This document shows positions 1 to 9,275 of a stretch of 43,347 nucleotides of DNA, in pieces. The notes beneath the pieces are model-generated. The model saw only the letters and a list, made by a program, of their open reading frames with translations. It did no database searches and was not told the origin of the DNA. Position numbers and translations under genes: made by a program. Location: contig NZ_JAQWCQ010000030.1 of NCBI RefSeq assembly GCF_028705895.1, positions 1-43,347 of the forward strand. Reading direction: 5' to 3'. The number at the start of each line of letters is the position of its first letter. The stretch's first letter is position 1. The stretch is from Massilibacteroides sp. GTDB lineage: Bacteria > Bacteroidota > Bacteroidia > Bacteroidales > Tannerellaceae.

Positions 1-1381
1 TGCTTTCCTGAAATTTACGTGATCCGATAACCGATTGCATCGATACTATCTGAGGATCTTTATTGGGCACTTCAATACCGATAGTTCCTTTACCCGGCAT
101 TGGAGCAATGATACGGATACCTAAAGCCGAAAGGCTCAATGCAATATCATCTTCAAGATTACGTATTTTCGCAATACGTACACCAACATCCGGAATTACT
201 TCATAAAGCGTAATTGTAGGTCCTACCGTCGCCTTGATAGAAGCTATACTGATACCAAAATTTTCAAGAGTTTGTTTTATACGCTTCTGGTTTTCTATTT
301 GCTCTTCCATATCTACCTGACGATCGCTCGTGTCATATTTTTTTAGCAGATCTATGGTTGGATTACGGAATGAAGACAAATCTAATTTCGGATCGTAATC
401 ACCCATTTCAGAGCCATCATAGTTTTCGTCATCTCCTACAGGCACATCAACGGTAAAAGACGGATCTACGTCATCAACATCTGTTGCTTTCCCGTTTTCT
501 CCTGCTCTTTCTTCACTTAGTTCAGGTTCCGGAGGCAGGTAAACATCTTCTTCACCCGGAACCGTTACCTCAAAAACACTATCTTCGTCTTCTGGTATAT
601 TTACAGTTGTATCCGGTTTCTTGATATATTGAATATTATCTGCTTCCGCTTTCCGAAGTTCGTTTTCTGTATCAAAAACATTATCATCCGAATCTTCCCG
701 GACATCACCATCATCGTCTTTATCCTTTTTGTTTTTCTTGAAAGAGCCTAACCAACCGAATGTGAATAGTTTATGAAGTAAAGGAATAGTCCTTTTAGAG
801 ACAAAGATGGATATAATCAGAAACGAACCTATCAACAACAGCAGTGTACCCGGAATACCTATATTACTAATTAACACTTCAGAAATATAGTACCCATGCT
901 GTCCTCCAAGATAAATAAACGAGTCTTCATATCCTTTCACGAAGAAGAATGCAAAAAAGACGGATCCCCAAATCAATACAACGGCAGAAAACAGAAAACG
1001 CCTGAACAATGCCACTCGTTTTAGATTCATCAACTTGGCTCCCCATGACGCAAAGAAGAATAAAATCATAAAGGATGAAATGCCAAACCAACGATTCATC
1101 AACAGATCAGAGATAAAGGCTCCTCTTACTCCTGTCCAGTTAGCTACTGAACCACGGTTAGCTAATAAATCACCAATCGGGACATTCTCTATCTTACTCT
1201 GATCTGCTCCACCTGTAAAGAAAAATGAAATAAGAGCTAAACCTATATATAGAGTAAAGATCATCAGGATTAATCCTGTAACAAAGCGGGTACGTTCGTT
1301 AGAGAAAAATGACTTTATCGCACTAAATTTTCCTTCTCCTTTTGCATTACTCTGTTTTGTCGTACTATTCTTTTTTACCAT
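1..1381 (-). CDS. ftsK: DNA translocase FtsK, N-terminal part (cut by window edge)
   Basis: I translated the minus strand from an ATG at 1381 and found an open frame of about 460 codons running off the window start. The protein begins MVKKNSTTKQSNAKGEG, then has several hydrophobic segments in roughly the first 200 residues (for example RFVTGLILMIFTLYIGLALI). A charged, acidic linker rich in D and E follows. Next comes the start of the FtsK alpha domain (NFGISIASIKATVGPTITLY, then a PMPGKGTIGIEVPN stretch). This layout of membrane anchor, linker and motor is that of FtsK, the septum-located ATPase that pumps chromosome dimers through XerCD/dif. The Walker ATPase and gamma domains lie outside the window. 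A TAnnTTTG element sits about 56 nt upstream of the start. Confidence 0.93.
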   Translation of the reverse strand, partial: MVKKNSTTKQSNAKGEGKFSAIKSFFSNERTRFVTGLILMIFTLYIGLALISFFFTGGADQSKIENVPIGDLLANRGSVANWTGVRGAFISDLLMNRWFGISSFMILFFFASWGAKLMNLKRVALFRRFLFSAVVLIWGSVFFAFFFVKGYEDSFIYLGGQHGYYISEVLISNIGIPGTLLLLIGSFLIISIFVSKRTIPLLHKLFTFGWLGSFKKNKKDKDDDGDVREDSDDNVFDTENELRKAEADNIQYIKKPDTTVNIPEDEDSVFEVTVPGEEDVYLPPEPELSEERAGENGKATDVDDVDPSFTVDVPVGDDENYDGSEMGDYDPKLDLSSFRNPTIDLLKKYDTSDRQVDMEEQIENQKRIKQTLENFGISIASIKATVGPTITLYEVIPDVGVRIAKIRNLEDDIALSLSALGIRIIAPMPGKGTIGIEVPNKDPQIVSMQSVIGSRKFQES

Positions 1382-1436
1382 ATACTCATTATCGTTATTA
1401 TAAGTCAGTAACAAAAGCTACTAACTTATGTATATA

Positions 1437-1444
1437 CAAAGGTA
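1437..1444 (-). promoter_or_regulatory. Bacteroidota -7 promoter element for ftsK
   Basis: The minus strand reads TACCTTTG, matching TAnnTTTG, 56 nt upstream of the ftsK ATG. No convincing -33 TTTG lies 19-20 nt further up, so the call rests on the -7 box and position. Confidence 0.45.
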
Positions 1445-1499
1445 GGGAGAATTATTGAATTTTGTCCTTATCTCTTTTCGTTTGATCAATATTATCATG

Positions 1500-1507
1500 T
1501 ACATTTG
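1500..1507 (+). promoter_or_regulatory. -7 promoter element for the DUF3298-like lipoprotein gene
   Basis: TACATTTG matches TAnnTTTG and lies 40 nt before the ATG at 1547. A TTTG occurs at 1481-1484, but only 15 nt away instead of the usual 19-20, so the -33 box is uncertain. Confidence 0.45.
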
Positions 1508-1546
1508 CATATATAATATAGTGTAGGACGCAAATCTTGATATCTT

Positions 1547-2395
1547 ATGAATACATATGTAAATAAATGCCTAACTGTCTTAGTTCTAATCAGCCTGTTC
1601 TTTTATGGATGTAAGCCAAAAACAAAAAGTATAGCAGAAAATGAGATTACTTTTGATTCTATCCGTGTAGAAAAAGTATATCACATGTTTGATAATCCGG
1701 AAAATCCGAATTGCAATTTTCAGTTATCGTATGTCTATCCTGTAAAAATGTCGGACAAGACAGTATTAACTTCCATTCAGCAGCAATTTTTATTGGATTA
1801 TTTTGGTGATGACTATGCTGATCTGACAGCGCAGGAAGCTGTAACAAAATATACAGATGATTACATCAACTCGTACAAGGAGTTGGAAGACGATTTCAAA
1901 TTAGAAGTAGAAAGAAGCAATGGTAAACCTATTCTATCTTGGTTTGCATACTACGAAATGTCTCAGAACGAAATAATTTATAACAAAAACCAGATCCTTT
2001 CTTATCTTGTCAACTTTAATAATTTTACGGGAGGAGCACATGGAGCACATTCAACCCGTTATCATGTAATAGATGTCAGAACGGGTAAAATAATTACAGA
2101 AGAAGATATCTTTATTGAAGATTTTCAGGAGCAATTGGCTCAGATTCTTGTTGATAAAATAGCAGAAAATAATGAGGTTCAAGATGCTAAAGAACTGGAA
2201 AATATAGGCTTTTTTAGTGTAGATGAAATATTTCCGAATGATAATTTTTATATTGATGATACGGGCATAACGTATGGATTTAATGAGTATGAAATAGCCG
2301 CTTATGTGCTTGGACTTATTGATGTACACATTCCATATAACGAAATCAGTCATCTGATCCGTAAAGACAGCCCTATTGCGCAACTGGCTTTTTGA
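1547..2395 (+). CDS. Lipoprotein with DUF3298/RsiV-like domain
   Basis: The 282-residue product starts with a lipoprotein signal (hydrophobic LTVLVLISLFFYGC, with the lipobox Cys near residue 22), so it is probably anchored in the envelope facing the periplasm. The region around residues 155-185 has NNFTGGAHGAHSTRYHVIDV followed by TGKIITEEDIF. The TGGAHG motif is typical of the DUF3298 family, whose members include anti-sigma factor RsiV-type extracellular domains. No catalytic function is established for this family and I do not assign one. The gene ends 7 nt before rsmG and may be cotranscribed with it. A TAnnTTTG box sits 40 nt upstream. Confidence 0.85.
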   Translation: MNTYVNKCLTVLVLISLFFYGCKPKTKSIAENEITFDSIRVEKVYHMFDNPENPNCNFQLSYVYPVKMSDKTVLTSIQQQFLLDYFGDDYADLTAQEAVTKYTDDYINSYKELEDDFKLEVERSNGKPILSWFAYYEMSQNEIIYNKNQILSYLVNFNNFTGGAHGAHSTRYHVIDVRTGKIITEEDIFIEDFQEQLAQILVDKIAENNEVQDAKELENIGFFSVDEIFPNDNFYIDDTGITYGFNEYEIAAYVLGLIDVHIPYNEISHLIRKDSPIAQLAF

Positions 2396-2402
2396 TAAAA
2401 CT

Positions 2403-3023
2403 ATGCAAATTATACAAAAATATTTTCCTGAATTAACAACGACGCAGACAGAACAGTTTGCTGCTCTCGACGAGCTCTATAAAGATTGGAACGCTAAGAT
2501 TAATGTCATCTCACGTAAAGATATTGACAACCTGTATCCGCACCATGTATTGCACTCTCTCGGGATAGCCAAAATGCTTCGGTTTAAGTCCGGTTCATCT
2601 GTTATGGATATTGGTACAGGAGGCGGTTTTCCGGGAATTCCATTGGCGATTCTCTTTCCGGAAGTTCAGTTTCACCTGATTGATAGTATAGGAAAAAAAA
2701 TAAAAGTAGGCCAGGCAGTTGCCGAGAGTATCGGTCTTCAGAATATAACATTCAGACATTGTCGCGGAGAAGAAGAAAAAGGTAAATTCGACTTTGTTGT
2801 CAGTCGTGCTGTAATGCCTCTTGTTGATTTGGTCAAAATAGTACGAAAAAACATTTCGGGTGATCAGAAAAACGCATTGCCCAACGGTTTGATCTGCCTG
2901 AAGGGAGGTGAACTTCAACACGAAGTGCTTCCATTTAAGAACAGCGCGATTATAATCGATCTGCATACTTATTTCAAAGAAGAGTATTTTATTACTAAAA
3001 AAGTAGTGTACGTGCCATTATGA
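2403..3023 (+). CDS. rsmG: 16S rRNA (guanine527-N7)-methyltransferase RsmG
   Basis: The 206-residue protein matches RsmG (GidB), which puts m7G at position 527 of 16S rRNA using S-adenosylmethionine. The N-terminus has the RsmG-type helix region with YKDWNAKINVISRKDID and HHVLHSLGIA. The SAM-binding loop MDIGTGGGFPGIPLAI lies near residues 67-82, and FDFVVSRAV is the usual fourth-strand motif. I chose the ATG at 2403. A longer in-frame TTG start at 2376 would overlap the preceding gene. The stop codon overlaps the ATG of the next gene (ATGA), which points to translational coupling. Confidence 0.94.
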   Translation: MQIIQKYFPELTTTQTEQFAALDELYKDWNAKINVISRKDIDNLYPHHVLHSLGIAKMLRFKSGSSVMDIGTGGGFPGIPLAILFPEVQFHLIDSIGKKIKVGQAVAESIGLQNITFRHCRGEEEKGKFDFVVSRAVMPLVDLVKIVRKNISGDQKNALPNGLICLKGGELQHEVLPFKNSAIIIDLHTYFKEEYFITKKVVYVPL

Positions 3024-3658
3024 TTACAATTAAAACATTTGAATTTAATTATTTCTCGGAAAACTGTTATTTGCTTCATGACGAATCTAAAGAAGCCGTT
3101 TTAATCGATTGTGGAGCTTGTAGAAGTGAAGAACAAAAAGAGTTGACAAATTATGTAACAGAGAATGATCTGACGATTAAACGCCTCCTTTGTACGCACT
3201 TACATTTAGACCATATTTTTGGAAACGAGTTTATCTACAAAACGTACAGCTTAAAACCCGAAGCACATAAATCGGAAGTAGAAAAACTACCCCCACCCGC
3301 AGATCAGGCTCGGCTTTTTGGAATACAAACTCCTGTTAAACCAGTTGAAGTGGCTCGTTATATCGTAGGAAATGAAACGATTAAATTTGGCAATTCCGAA
3401 TTGATAGCCTTGTTGGTACCTGGCCATTCGCCCGGCAGTCTTGCTTTTTATAATGCAAAAGAACGATTCGTTATTTCCGGCGATGCTTTATTTTGCGGAA
3501 GTATCGGCAGAACAGACCTTTGGGGAGGCGATCAGGAAATTTTAATAGCTGCCATTAAAGATAAGTTGCTTAGTCTGCCGGATGAAACAGTTGTTTATCC
3601 CGGACATGGACCAACAACAAGTATTATCGATGAAAAGTATAATAATCCGTATTTATAA
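3020..3658 (+). CDS. Metallo-beta-lactamase-fold hydrolase (glyoxalase II-like)
   Basis: The 212-residue protein carries the metal-binding HxHxDH motif as THLHLDH (H60, H62, D64, H65). Further zinc ligands are in GHSPGSLAFY and in SGDALFCGSIGRTDLWGG, and a final histidine is in VYPGHGPTT. This pattern fits the short YcbL/glyoxalase II-like branch of the family, which hydrolyses thioesters such as S-lactoylglutathione or related bacillithiol-type adducts. The true substrate cannot be told from sequence. It overlaps rsmG by 4 nt and lies 12 nt before gcvP, so the three are probably one transcription unit. Confidence 0.9.
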   Translation: MITIKTFEFNYFSENCYLLHDESKEAVLIDCGACRSEEQKELTNYVTENDLTIKRLLCTHLHLDHIFGNEFIYKTYSLKPEAHKSEVEKLPPPADQARLFGIQTPVKPVEVARYIVGNETIKFGNSELIALLVPGHSPGSLAFYNAKERFVISGDALFCGSIGRTDLWGGDQEILIAAIKDKLLSLPDETVVYPGHGPTTSIIDEKYNNPYL

Positions 3659-3670
3659 CTAATTTGAATT

Positions 3671-6520
3671 ATGGACACAAATAAGTTTGTTAATCGCCAT
3701 GTCGGAATCTCTTCTGAAGATATTCAAGAGATGTTGAAAACTGTTGGTGTATCGTCACTCGACGAATTGATCGAACAGACAATCCCTGCTAACATCCGAC
3801 TTAAAACGCCACTTAATCTCCCCGATGCAATGACTGAAAGGGAACTTGCAGAACATTTAGCTGAACTGGCTTCAAAAAATGAAGTATTTACTTCATACAT
3901 TGGTATGGGATGGTATGACACAGTGTGTCCTGCCCCTATTCAACGTAATGTATTTGAGAATCCGGTTTGGTACACTTCATATACTCCATATCAGGCGGAG
4001 ATTTCGCAAGGGAGATTGGAAGCTTTATTGAATTTTCAGACTGTTATTAGTGAGTTAACTGGACTTCCTTTAACAAACTGCTCTCTTTTGGACGAAGCAA
4101 CAGCTGGTGCAGAAGCGGCAACTATGTTTTTTGGAACTCGTAGTCGCATGCAAGTTAAAGAAGAAGCAAATATCTTATTTGTGGATGAAAATGTGTTTTC
4201 TTCCACACTGGCTGTTATTCACACCCGCATGAAGCCACAAGGCATCAAAGTGGTAACAGGTAATTATAAAACCTATCAATTCTCTGAAAAAGTTTTTGCA
4301 GCAATCGTTCAATTCCCTGATGGTAATGGCTCTATAGAAGACTATACTACCTTTATTGCAGAGGCTAATGCAAAAGGCGTACGTGTTGCTGTTGCTGCAG
4401 ATATTATGAGCCTTGTATTACTGACACCTCCGGGAGAATGGGGTGCTGATGTGGTGTTCGGATCTACGCAACGTTTTGGGATCCCAATGTTTTACGGAGG
4501 ACCTTCTGCTGCTTATTTTGCAACAAAAGACGAATATAAACGAAATATTCCGGGACGTATTATCGGAATTTCCAAAGATGCGTACGGGCATCAGGCTTTT
4601 CGCTTAGCGCTTCAAACACGCGAACAACATATCAAACGTGAAAAAGCGACCTCTAATATATGTACAGCGCAGGCTTTGTTAGCAACCATGGCGGGCTTCT
4701 ATGCGGTATATCATGGAGCTGAAGGATTACGAAATATAGCAAGCCGTATCCATTCCTACGCAGGTTTTCTGACTTCGGAATTAGAAAAGTTGGGATACAA
4801 ACAACTGAATAAAGATTATTTTGATACGCTTAAAATTGAATTGCCGGCAAATGTATCTATCAATGTTTTGCGTGAAATAGCGGTGGAGTGCAAAGTAAAC
4901 CTACGTTATTTCGATGGTGGACAGGTGGGTATAAGCTTAGACGAAACTACTTTACCGACAGATCTGGGTGTATTGCTTTATATTTTCTCCGGTGCTGCCG
5001 GTAAAGATTATACGTTGAACCAGGAAGTAGAAAACAAAACATACTTTGATCAGAAGTTTGCCCGTAAGAGTGATTTCTTACAGGATGAAGTCTTTAAGAA
5101 ATACCATACGGAAACTGAATTAATGCGTTATATCACTCGCTTAGGGCGTCGTGATATTTCTTTGGCACATTCTATGATATCTTTAGGCTCTTGTACTATG
5201 AAGCTGAATTCAGCATCATCCATGTTTGCCTTGAGCCGTGGAGAGTTTCAAAACATACATCCCTATGCTCCGGAAGATCAGGTAGAAGGTTATACGGAAT
5301 TGATCGAGAATCTTACAGCTTACCTGAAAGAAATTACCGGATTCGCAGGATATAGTCTGCAACCAAACTCAGGAGCATCGGGTGAATATACCGGACTGCG
5401 TGTGATTCGCGCTTATTTGGAAAGTACAGGCCAGGGACATCGTGATATTGTTCTTTTACCAGCATCTGCGCATGGTACAAACCCGGCAAGTGCGATACAA
5501 TGCGGTTATTCTACTGTTACTGTTAAGTGTGATGACAATGGCAATATTGATCTGGAAGATTTCCGCTCAAAGGCAGAAGAAAACAAAGATCGTCTGGCCG
5601 CTACTATGATTACGTATCCTTCCACACACGGTATTTTTGAAGCAGATATTAAGGAAATGTGCGAAATAGTGCACGCATGCGGCGGACAGGTTTATATGGA
5701 CGGGGCAAATATGAATGCACAGGTCGGCTTAACTAATCCGGGTATAATCGGAGCCGATGTTTGTCACCTGAATCTACACAAAACATTCGCTATCCCACAT
5801 GGTGGTGGTGGTCCCGGAGTAGGTCCTATTGGGGTTGCTAAACATTTAATACCGTTCCTGCCTTCACATCCAGTACTGTGGGGAGATGAAACAAATACGG
5901 TTTCTGCTGCCCCATTCGGTAGTGCCGGTGTACTTCCCATCACTTACGCATATATTCGTTTGTTAGGCGTAGAAGGTCTTACGCAGGCGACAAAAGCAGC
6001 TATTCTGAATGCAAATTATCTTGCAGGAAAACTGAAAGATACTTACGGCATTGTATATACCGGAGCAACCGGACGTGTAGGACATGAATTGATTCTGGAA
6101 TGCCGTACAATAAAAGAAACATCAGGTATAGACGAAGGAGATATAGCTAAACGACTAATGGATTTTGGCTACCACGCTCCTACTCTTTCATTCCCTGTAC
6201 ACGGCACATTAATGATCGAACCAACCGAAAGTGAAAGTAAAGCGGAATTAGATCGTTTTGTGGAAGTGCTTGATTGTATCTGGAAAGAAATCAAAGAAGT
6301 TGAAGAAGGCAAAGCAGATAAAATTGACAATGTATTGAAAAACGCACCACATCCGGAGTACGAAGTAACTGCCGATGAATGGAATCATCCTTATCCAAGA
6401 AGTAAAGCTGCCTTCCCCTTGGAATGGCTGCACGACTGTAAGTTCTGGTTGAATGTAGCCCGAGTAGATAACGCATACGGAGACAGGAATCTGATTCCTA
6501 CCCTCTGTGCTTGTCAGTAA
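3671..6520 (+). CDS. gcvP: Glycine dehydrogenase (decarboxylating), P protein of the glycine cleavage system
   Basis: The 949-residue length is that of the fused single-chain P protein. The N-terminal half begins FVNRHVGISSEDIQEML and includes YTPYQAEISQGRLEALLNFQT. The C-terminal half has the PLP-binding lysine motif NLHKTFAIPHGGGGPG and the SCTMKLNSASSM region. The enzyme decarboxylates glycine and passes the aminomethyl group to lipoyl-GcvH. No gcvT, gcvH or lpd is next to it, so the other subunits must be encoded elsewhere. It ends 7 nt before the next start codon. Confidence 0.97.
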   Translation: MDTNKFVNRHVGISSEDIQEMLKTVGVSSLDELIEQTIPANIRLKTPLNLPDAMTERELAEHLAELASKNEVFTSYIGMGWYDTVCPAPIQRNVFENPVWYTSYTPYQAEISQGRLEALLNFQTVISELTGLPLTNCSLLDEATAGAEAATMFFGTRSRMQVKEEANILFVDENVFSSTLAVIHTRMKPQGIKVVTGNYKTYQFSEKVFAAIVQFPDGNGSIEDYTTFIAEANAKGVRVAVAADIMSLVLLTPPGEWGADVVFGSTQRFGIPMFYGGPSAAYFATKDEYKRNIPGRIIGISKDAYGHQAFRLALQTREQHIKREKATSNICTAQALLATMAGFYAVYHGAEGLRNIASRIHSYAGFLTSELEKLGYKQLNKDYFDTLKIELPANVSINVLREIAVECKVNLRYFDGGQVGISLDETTLPTDLGVLLYIFSGAAGKDYTLNQEVENKTYFDQKFARKSDFLQDEVFKKYHTETELMRYITRLGRRDISLAHSMISLGSCTMKLNSASSMFALSRGEFQNIHPYAPEDQVEGYTELIENLTAYLKEITGFAGYSLQPNSGASGEYTGLRVIRAYLESTGQGHRDIVLLPASAHGTNPASAIQCGYSTVTVKCDDNGNIDLEDFRSKAEENKDRLAATMITYPSTHGIFEADIKEMCEIVHACGGQVYMDGANMNAQVGLTNPGIIGADVCHLNLHKTFAIPHGGGGPGVGPIGVAKHLIPFLPSHPVLWGDETNTVSAAPFGSAGVLPITYAYIRLLGVEGLTQATKAAILNANYLAGKLKDTYGIVYTGATGRVGHELILECRTIKETSGIDEGDIAKRLMDFGYHAPTLSFPVHGTLMIEPTESESKAELDRFVEVLDCIWKEIKEVEEGKADKIDNVLKNAPHPEYEVTADEWNHPYPRSKAAFPLEWLHDCKFWLNVARVDNAYGDRNLIPTLCACQ

Positions 6521-6527
6521 AAAGATT

Positions 6528-7643
6528 ATGTATAGTATAAAAATAAGTCTCCTTGCCGTAATCAGCTGTTTGATGGTTGCTTGCGGCGAGGCTACTGACA
6601 CAAAAGTGAAAGCTTATGGTTGGCAAGGTGAAGGTGGAAAAACGACAGAACAAACCTTGCAAGCCGACTTTAGTGAATGGAAAACGCACGGATTAGACGG
6701 TATCTGTTATAATGCAGGACACGATCCGATAAAACACCAACGTGCGGCTAAGGTTGCCAAAGCAAATGGATTGGAATACCATGCCTGGATACCTGCAATG
6801 TTACAAGGCGGAATGGATTCTACGCTTTACGGCGTAAATCGCTTAGGGCAATCAGCGTACGACACGCAAGCCTATGTATCTTACTACAAGTTTCTTTGCC
6901 CTAACAAAGAAGAAGTGTATCAATTTCTTTCCTCTCTCTACGGTAAGATTGCCGATATTCCGGAAGTTGATTATGTACATTTAGACTATATACGCTTTGT
7001 AGATGTTATTCTGGCACGCGGCCTATGGGATAAATATGGTTTAGTGATGAACGAAGAATACCCCGTAGCTGATTATTGCTATTGCGACAAATGTGTTGCC
7101 GATTTCAAAGCCGCTTCAGGCATTGATATTAAATCAGTTGAAGACCCTTCTACCTGTAAAGAATGGGCGCAATTCCGTTGTGACCTGATCACCAAATTAG
7201 TAAATCGTCTGGCGGATGATATCCACGCTAAAGGGAAAAAGGTAAGTGCTGCTGTATTTCCAGGTCCTGACTCCTATGCAAAAAAGATGGTGAGGCAGGA
7301 GTGGAATAAATGGAATATTGATGCTTTCTTTCCTATGAACTATAATGATTTCTATTTAGAAGGAGCTGAATGGGTTGGACGTGTTACTGAAGAAGGTGTA
7401 AAATCCGTTAACGGAGAAAAACCAGTTTACAGTGGCTTATTTATCTGCCATGATTGGCAAAACAAAGCTGATATTAAGGATCCCGAAGGACATGGACTAC
7501 TTCCTTCTGAAATAGAAACAGCTATCAGAGGTTCAATGGAAGCCGGTGCAGCAGGCGTATGCCTGTTCACACCACACAGTATGACAAATGAACACTGGAA
7601 AACGTTTGAAAAAGCAATCCGTCGATCATACGTAAGTAACTAA
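6528..7643 (+). CDS. Lipoprotein resembling GHL10/DUF187-type glycosidases
   Basis: The 371-residue product starts MYSIKISLLAVISCLMVAC, a lipoprotein signal with the modified Cys near residue 19, so it is probably surface or periplasmic. I chose the ATG at 6528, because the in-frame GTG at 6507 would overlap gcvP and spoil the signal peptide. The body reads like a TIM-barrel glycosyl-hydrolase-like protein: GLEYHAWIPAML, then VDYVHLDYIRFVDVI (compare the DYIRY motif of GHL10/DUF187), KKVSAAVFPGPD, and DAFFPMNYNDFY. A Cys-rich patch (DYCYCDKCVADF) follows the DYIRF motif. Activity and substrate are unknown. A strong terminator follows. Confidence 0.78.
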   Translation: MYSIKISLLAVISCLMVACGEATDTKVKAYGWQGEGGKTTEQTLQADFSEWKTHGLDGICYNAGHDPIKHQRAAKVAKANGLEYHAWIPAMLQGGMDSTLYGVNRLGQSAYDTQAYVSYYKFLCPNKEEVYQFLSSLYGKIADIPEVDYVHLDYIRFVDVILARGLWDKYGLVMNEEYPVADYCYCDKCVADFKAASGIDIKSVEDPSTCKEWAQFRCDLITKLVNRLADDIHAKGKKVSAAVFPGPDSYAKKMVRQEWNKWNIDAFFPMNYNDFYLEGAEWVGRVTEEGVKSVNGEKPVYSGLFICHDWQNKADIKDPEGHGLLPSEIETAIRGSMEAGAAGVCLFTPHSMTNEHWKTFEKAIRRSYVSN

Positions 7644-7680
7644 TTCTTTAATCCGGACAACAGGATGTATGGATATAAAC

Positions 7681-7727
7681 AAAAATAAACGCAGCTCTAT
7701 ATTTTCTCGCCTGCGTTTATTTTTTTG
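7681..7727 (+). terminator. Intrinsic terminator after the GHL10-like gene
   Basis: A perfect 14-bp stem (7681-7694 with 7711-7724, core AAACGCAG/CTGCGTTT) has a 16-nt loop and a run of T. It closes the rsmG-gcvP-lipoprotein unit. The A-run on the other arm would let it work on the minus strand too. Confidence 0.85.
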
Positions 7728-7773
7728 TCTATACGTGATCGTTGCCCATTAATTATTAACAATAAATATATAT

Positions 7774-9156
7774 ATGAGCGAAAAAAAAGAGAAAATTAAG
7801 TTTAGCAGAGCCTTTTGGGTAGCCAATGTCGTGGAATTATTTGAGCGCGCGGCTTATTATGGTGTTTTTATTGTCATTACCCTTTACCTAAGCCGGATAC
7901 TTGGCTTTAATGATATTCAGGCCGCCGGTATAGCCGGCACGTTCTCCGCCTGTTTATATCTTCTTCCTACCTTCGCCGGTGCCTTAGCGGATAAAATCGG
8001 ATTTCGCAATTCGATGTTGCTGGCGTTTTCCTTGCTTACACTCGGATACGGAGGTTTAGGACTATTCCCTACTTGGTTGGAATCAACAGGATTAGTGGAA
8101 TACGGCATTACCACAACCTTTACGGGACTTTTGGAAAATAATGTCAGATACGGTATTATTCCGATCATGGCCTTAATTGTGTTGGGCGGTTCGTTCATTA
8201 AGAGTGTGATTACCGGAACGGTAGCTAAAGAAACAACAGCAGAAAACCGGGCTAAAGGTTTTTCTATTTTTTATTCGATGGTGAACATCGGTGCTTTTTC
8301 CGGTAAGACAATCGTTGAACCATTACGTAATGCGATGGGAAACGAAGGATTGATAACACTGAATTTCTTTTCAGCGACGATGACGTTAACGGCCTTGCTT
8401 CTCGTTTGGTTTTTGTATAAAAGTAATCAAACGGCAGGTGAAGGAAAAACTTTCAAACAAATCTGGCAGGCACTGATTAAAGTATGCACGAACGCACGTT
8501 TGATTATTTTGATCATTATTATTACCGGTTTCTGGATGGTGCAACATCAATTGTATGCAACTATGCCTAAATACGTGCTACGCTTGGCGGGAGAAGGATC
8601 TTCACCCTCTTGGTATGCCAATGTAAACCCGTTGGTGGTAGTTTTGGCGGTCAACTTAGTTACCCAACTTATGCGTAACAGAACTGCGCTCACATCCATG
8701 ACCGTCGGTATGTTCATTATGCCGATATCCGCTTTATGTATGGCCTACGGCAACATGCTGGATTTTAATACTCCGATATTAGGCATGCATCCCGTTGCCT
8801 TTATGATGGTAGTCGGTATTGTATTCCAAGGTCTGGCCGAAACCTTTATCTCCCCTCGCTTCCTTGAGTTTTTCTCTTTACAAGCCCCCAAAGGAGAAGA
8901 AGGTTTATATCTCGGATTCAGTCATTTGCACTCCTTCTTGTCCTCTATATTCGGGTTCGGTTTATCCGGATTCCTGCTAACCAAATACTGCCCCGAACCA
9001 AGTTTATTTGCTACACATGAAGAATGGGCTGCAGCAAGCACAAATGCCCATTACATCTGGTTCTATTTTGGAGGAATAGCCTTGGTTTCTGCATTATCAT
9101 TGATTGTCTATGGAAAAGTTGTTAAACGGCTTGATGCGAAGAAAATCAAGGCCTGA
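7774..9156 (+). CDS. MFS transporter of POT/PTR-like type (proton-dependent oligopeptide family)
   Basis: The 460-residue membrane protein has about 12 hydrophobic segments. Its first helix carries VELFERAAYYG, which matches the ExxER...YYG motif of proton-coupled peptide transporters (POT/PTR). Helix 2-3 shows the MFS-type loop ALADKIGFRNS. It probably imports small peptides or related nitrogenous compounds with protons, but the substrate is not readable. It stands alone: a terminator lies before it, and a second hairpin lies between it and the convergent minus-strand operon. Confidence 0.8.
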   Translation: MSEKKEKIKFSRAFWVANVVELFERAAYYGVFIVITLYLSRILGFNDIQAAGIAGTFSACLYLLPTFAGALADKIGFRNSMLLAFSLLTLGYGGLGLFPTWLESTGLVEYGITTTFTGLLENNVRYGIIPIMALIVLGGSFIKSVITGTVAKETTAENRAKGFSIFYSMVNIGAFSGKTIVEPLRNAMGNEGLITLNFFSATMTLTALLLVWFLYKSNQTAGEGKTFKQIWQALIKVCTNARLIILIIIITGFWMVQHQLYATMPKYVLRLAGEGSSPSWYANVNPLVVVLAVNLVTQLMRNRTALTSMTVGMFIMPISALCMAYGNMLDFNTPILGMHPVAFMMVVGIVFQGLAETFISPRFLEFFSLQAPKGEEGLYLGFSHLHSFLSSIFGFGLSGFLLTKYCPEPSLFATHEEWAAASTNAHYIWFYFGGIALVSALSLIVYGKVVKRLDAKKIKA

Positions 9157-9212
9157 TGTTATAGAAAGACAGAAGAAAAATAAGTGTTTATTTTCAACAA
9201 CAAAATAGCCTT

Positions 9213-9256
9213 AAAAATATAAAGGATATTTTTGGAAAAATATCCTTTATATTTTT
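9213..9256. terminator. Perfect 21-bp hairpin between convergent genes, repeat family site A
   Basis: The arms 9213-9233 and 9236-9256 are perfect reverse complements around GG, and a poly-T run follows on the plus strand. It lies between the transporter and a minus-strand operon, so it probably ends transcription from both sides. It consists of one inverted and one direct copy of the ~22-nt repeat found again near 11,900 and 31,670. Confidence 0.85.
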
Positions 9257-9275
9257 TTTCATTCTATTGTGATTT

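Noticed and set aside
2051-2383. 110-residue minus-strand ORF
   Set aside because: Inside the DUF3298-like lipoprotein gene on the other strand; Ile/Phe/Tyr-rich shadow text.
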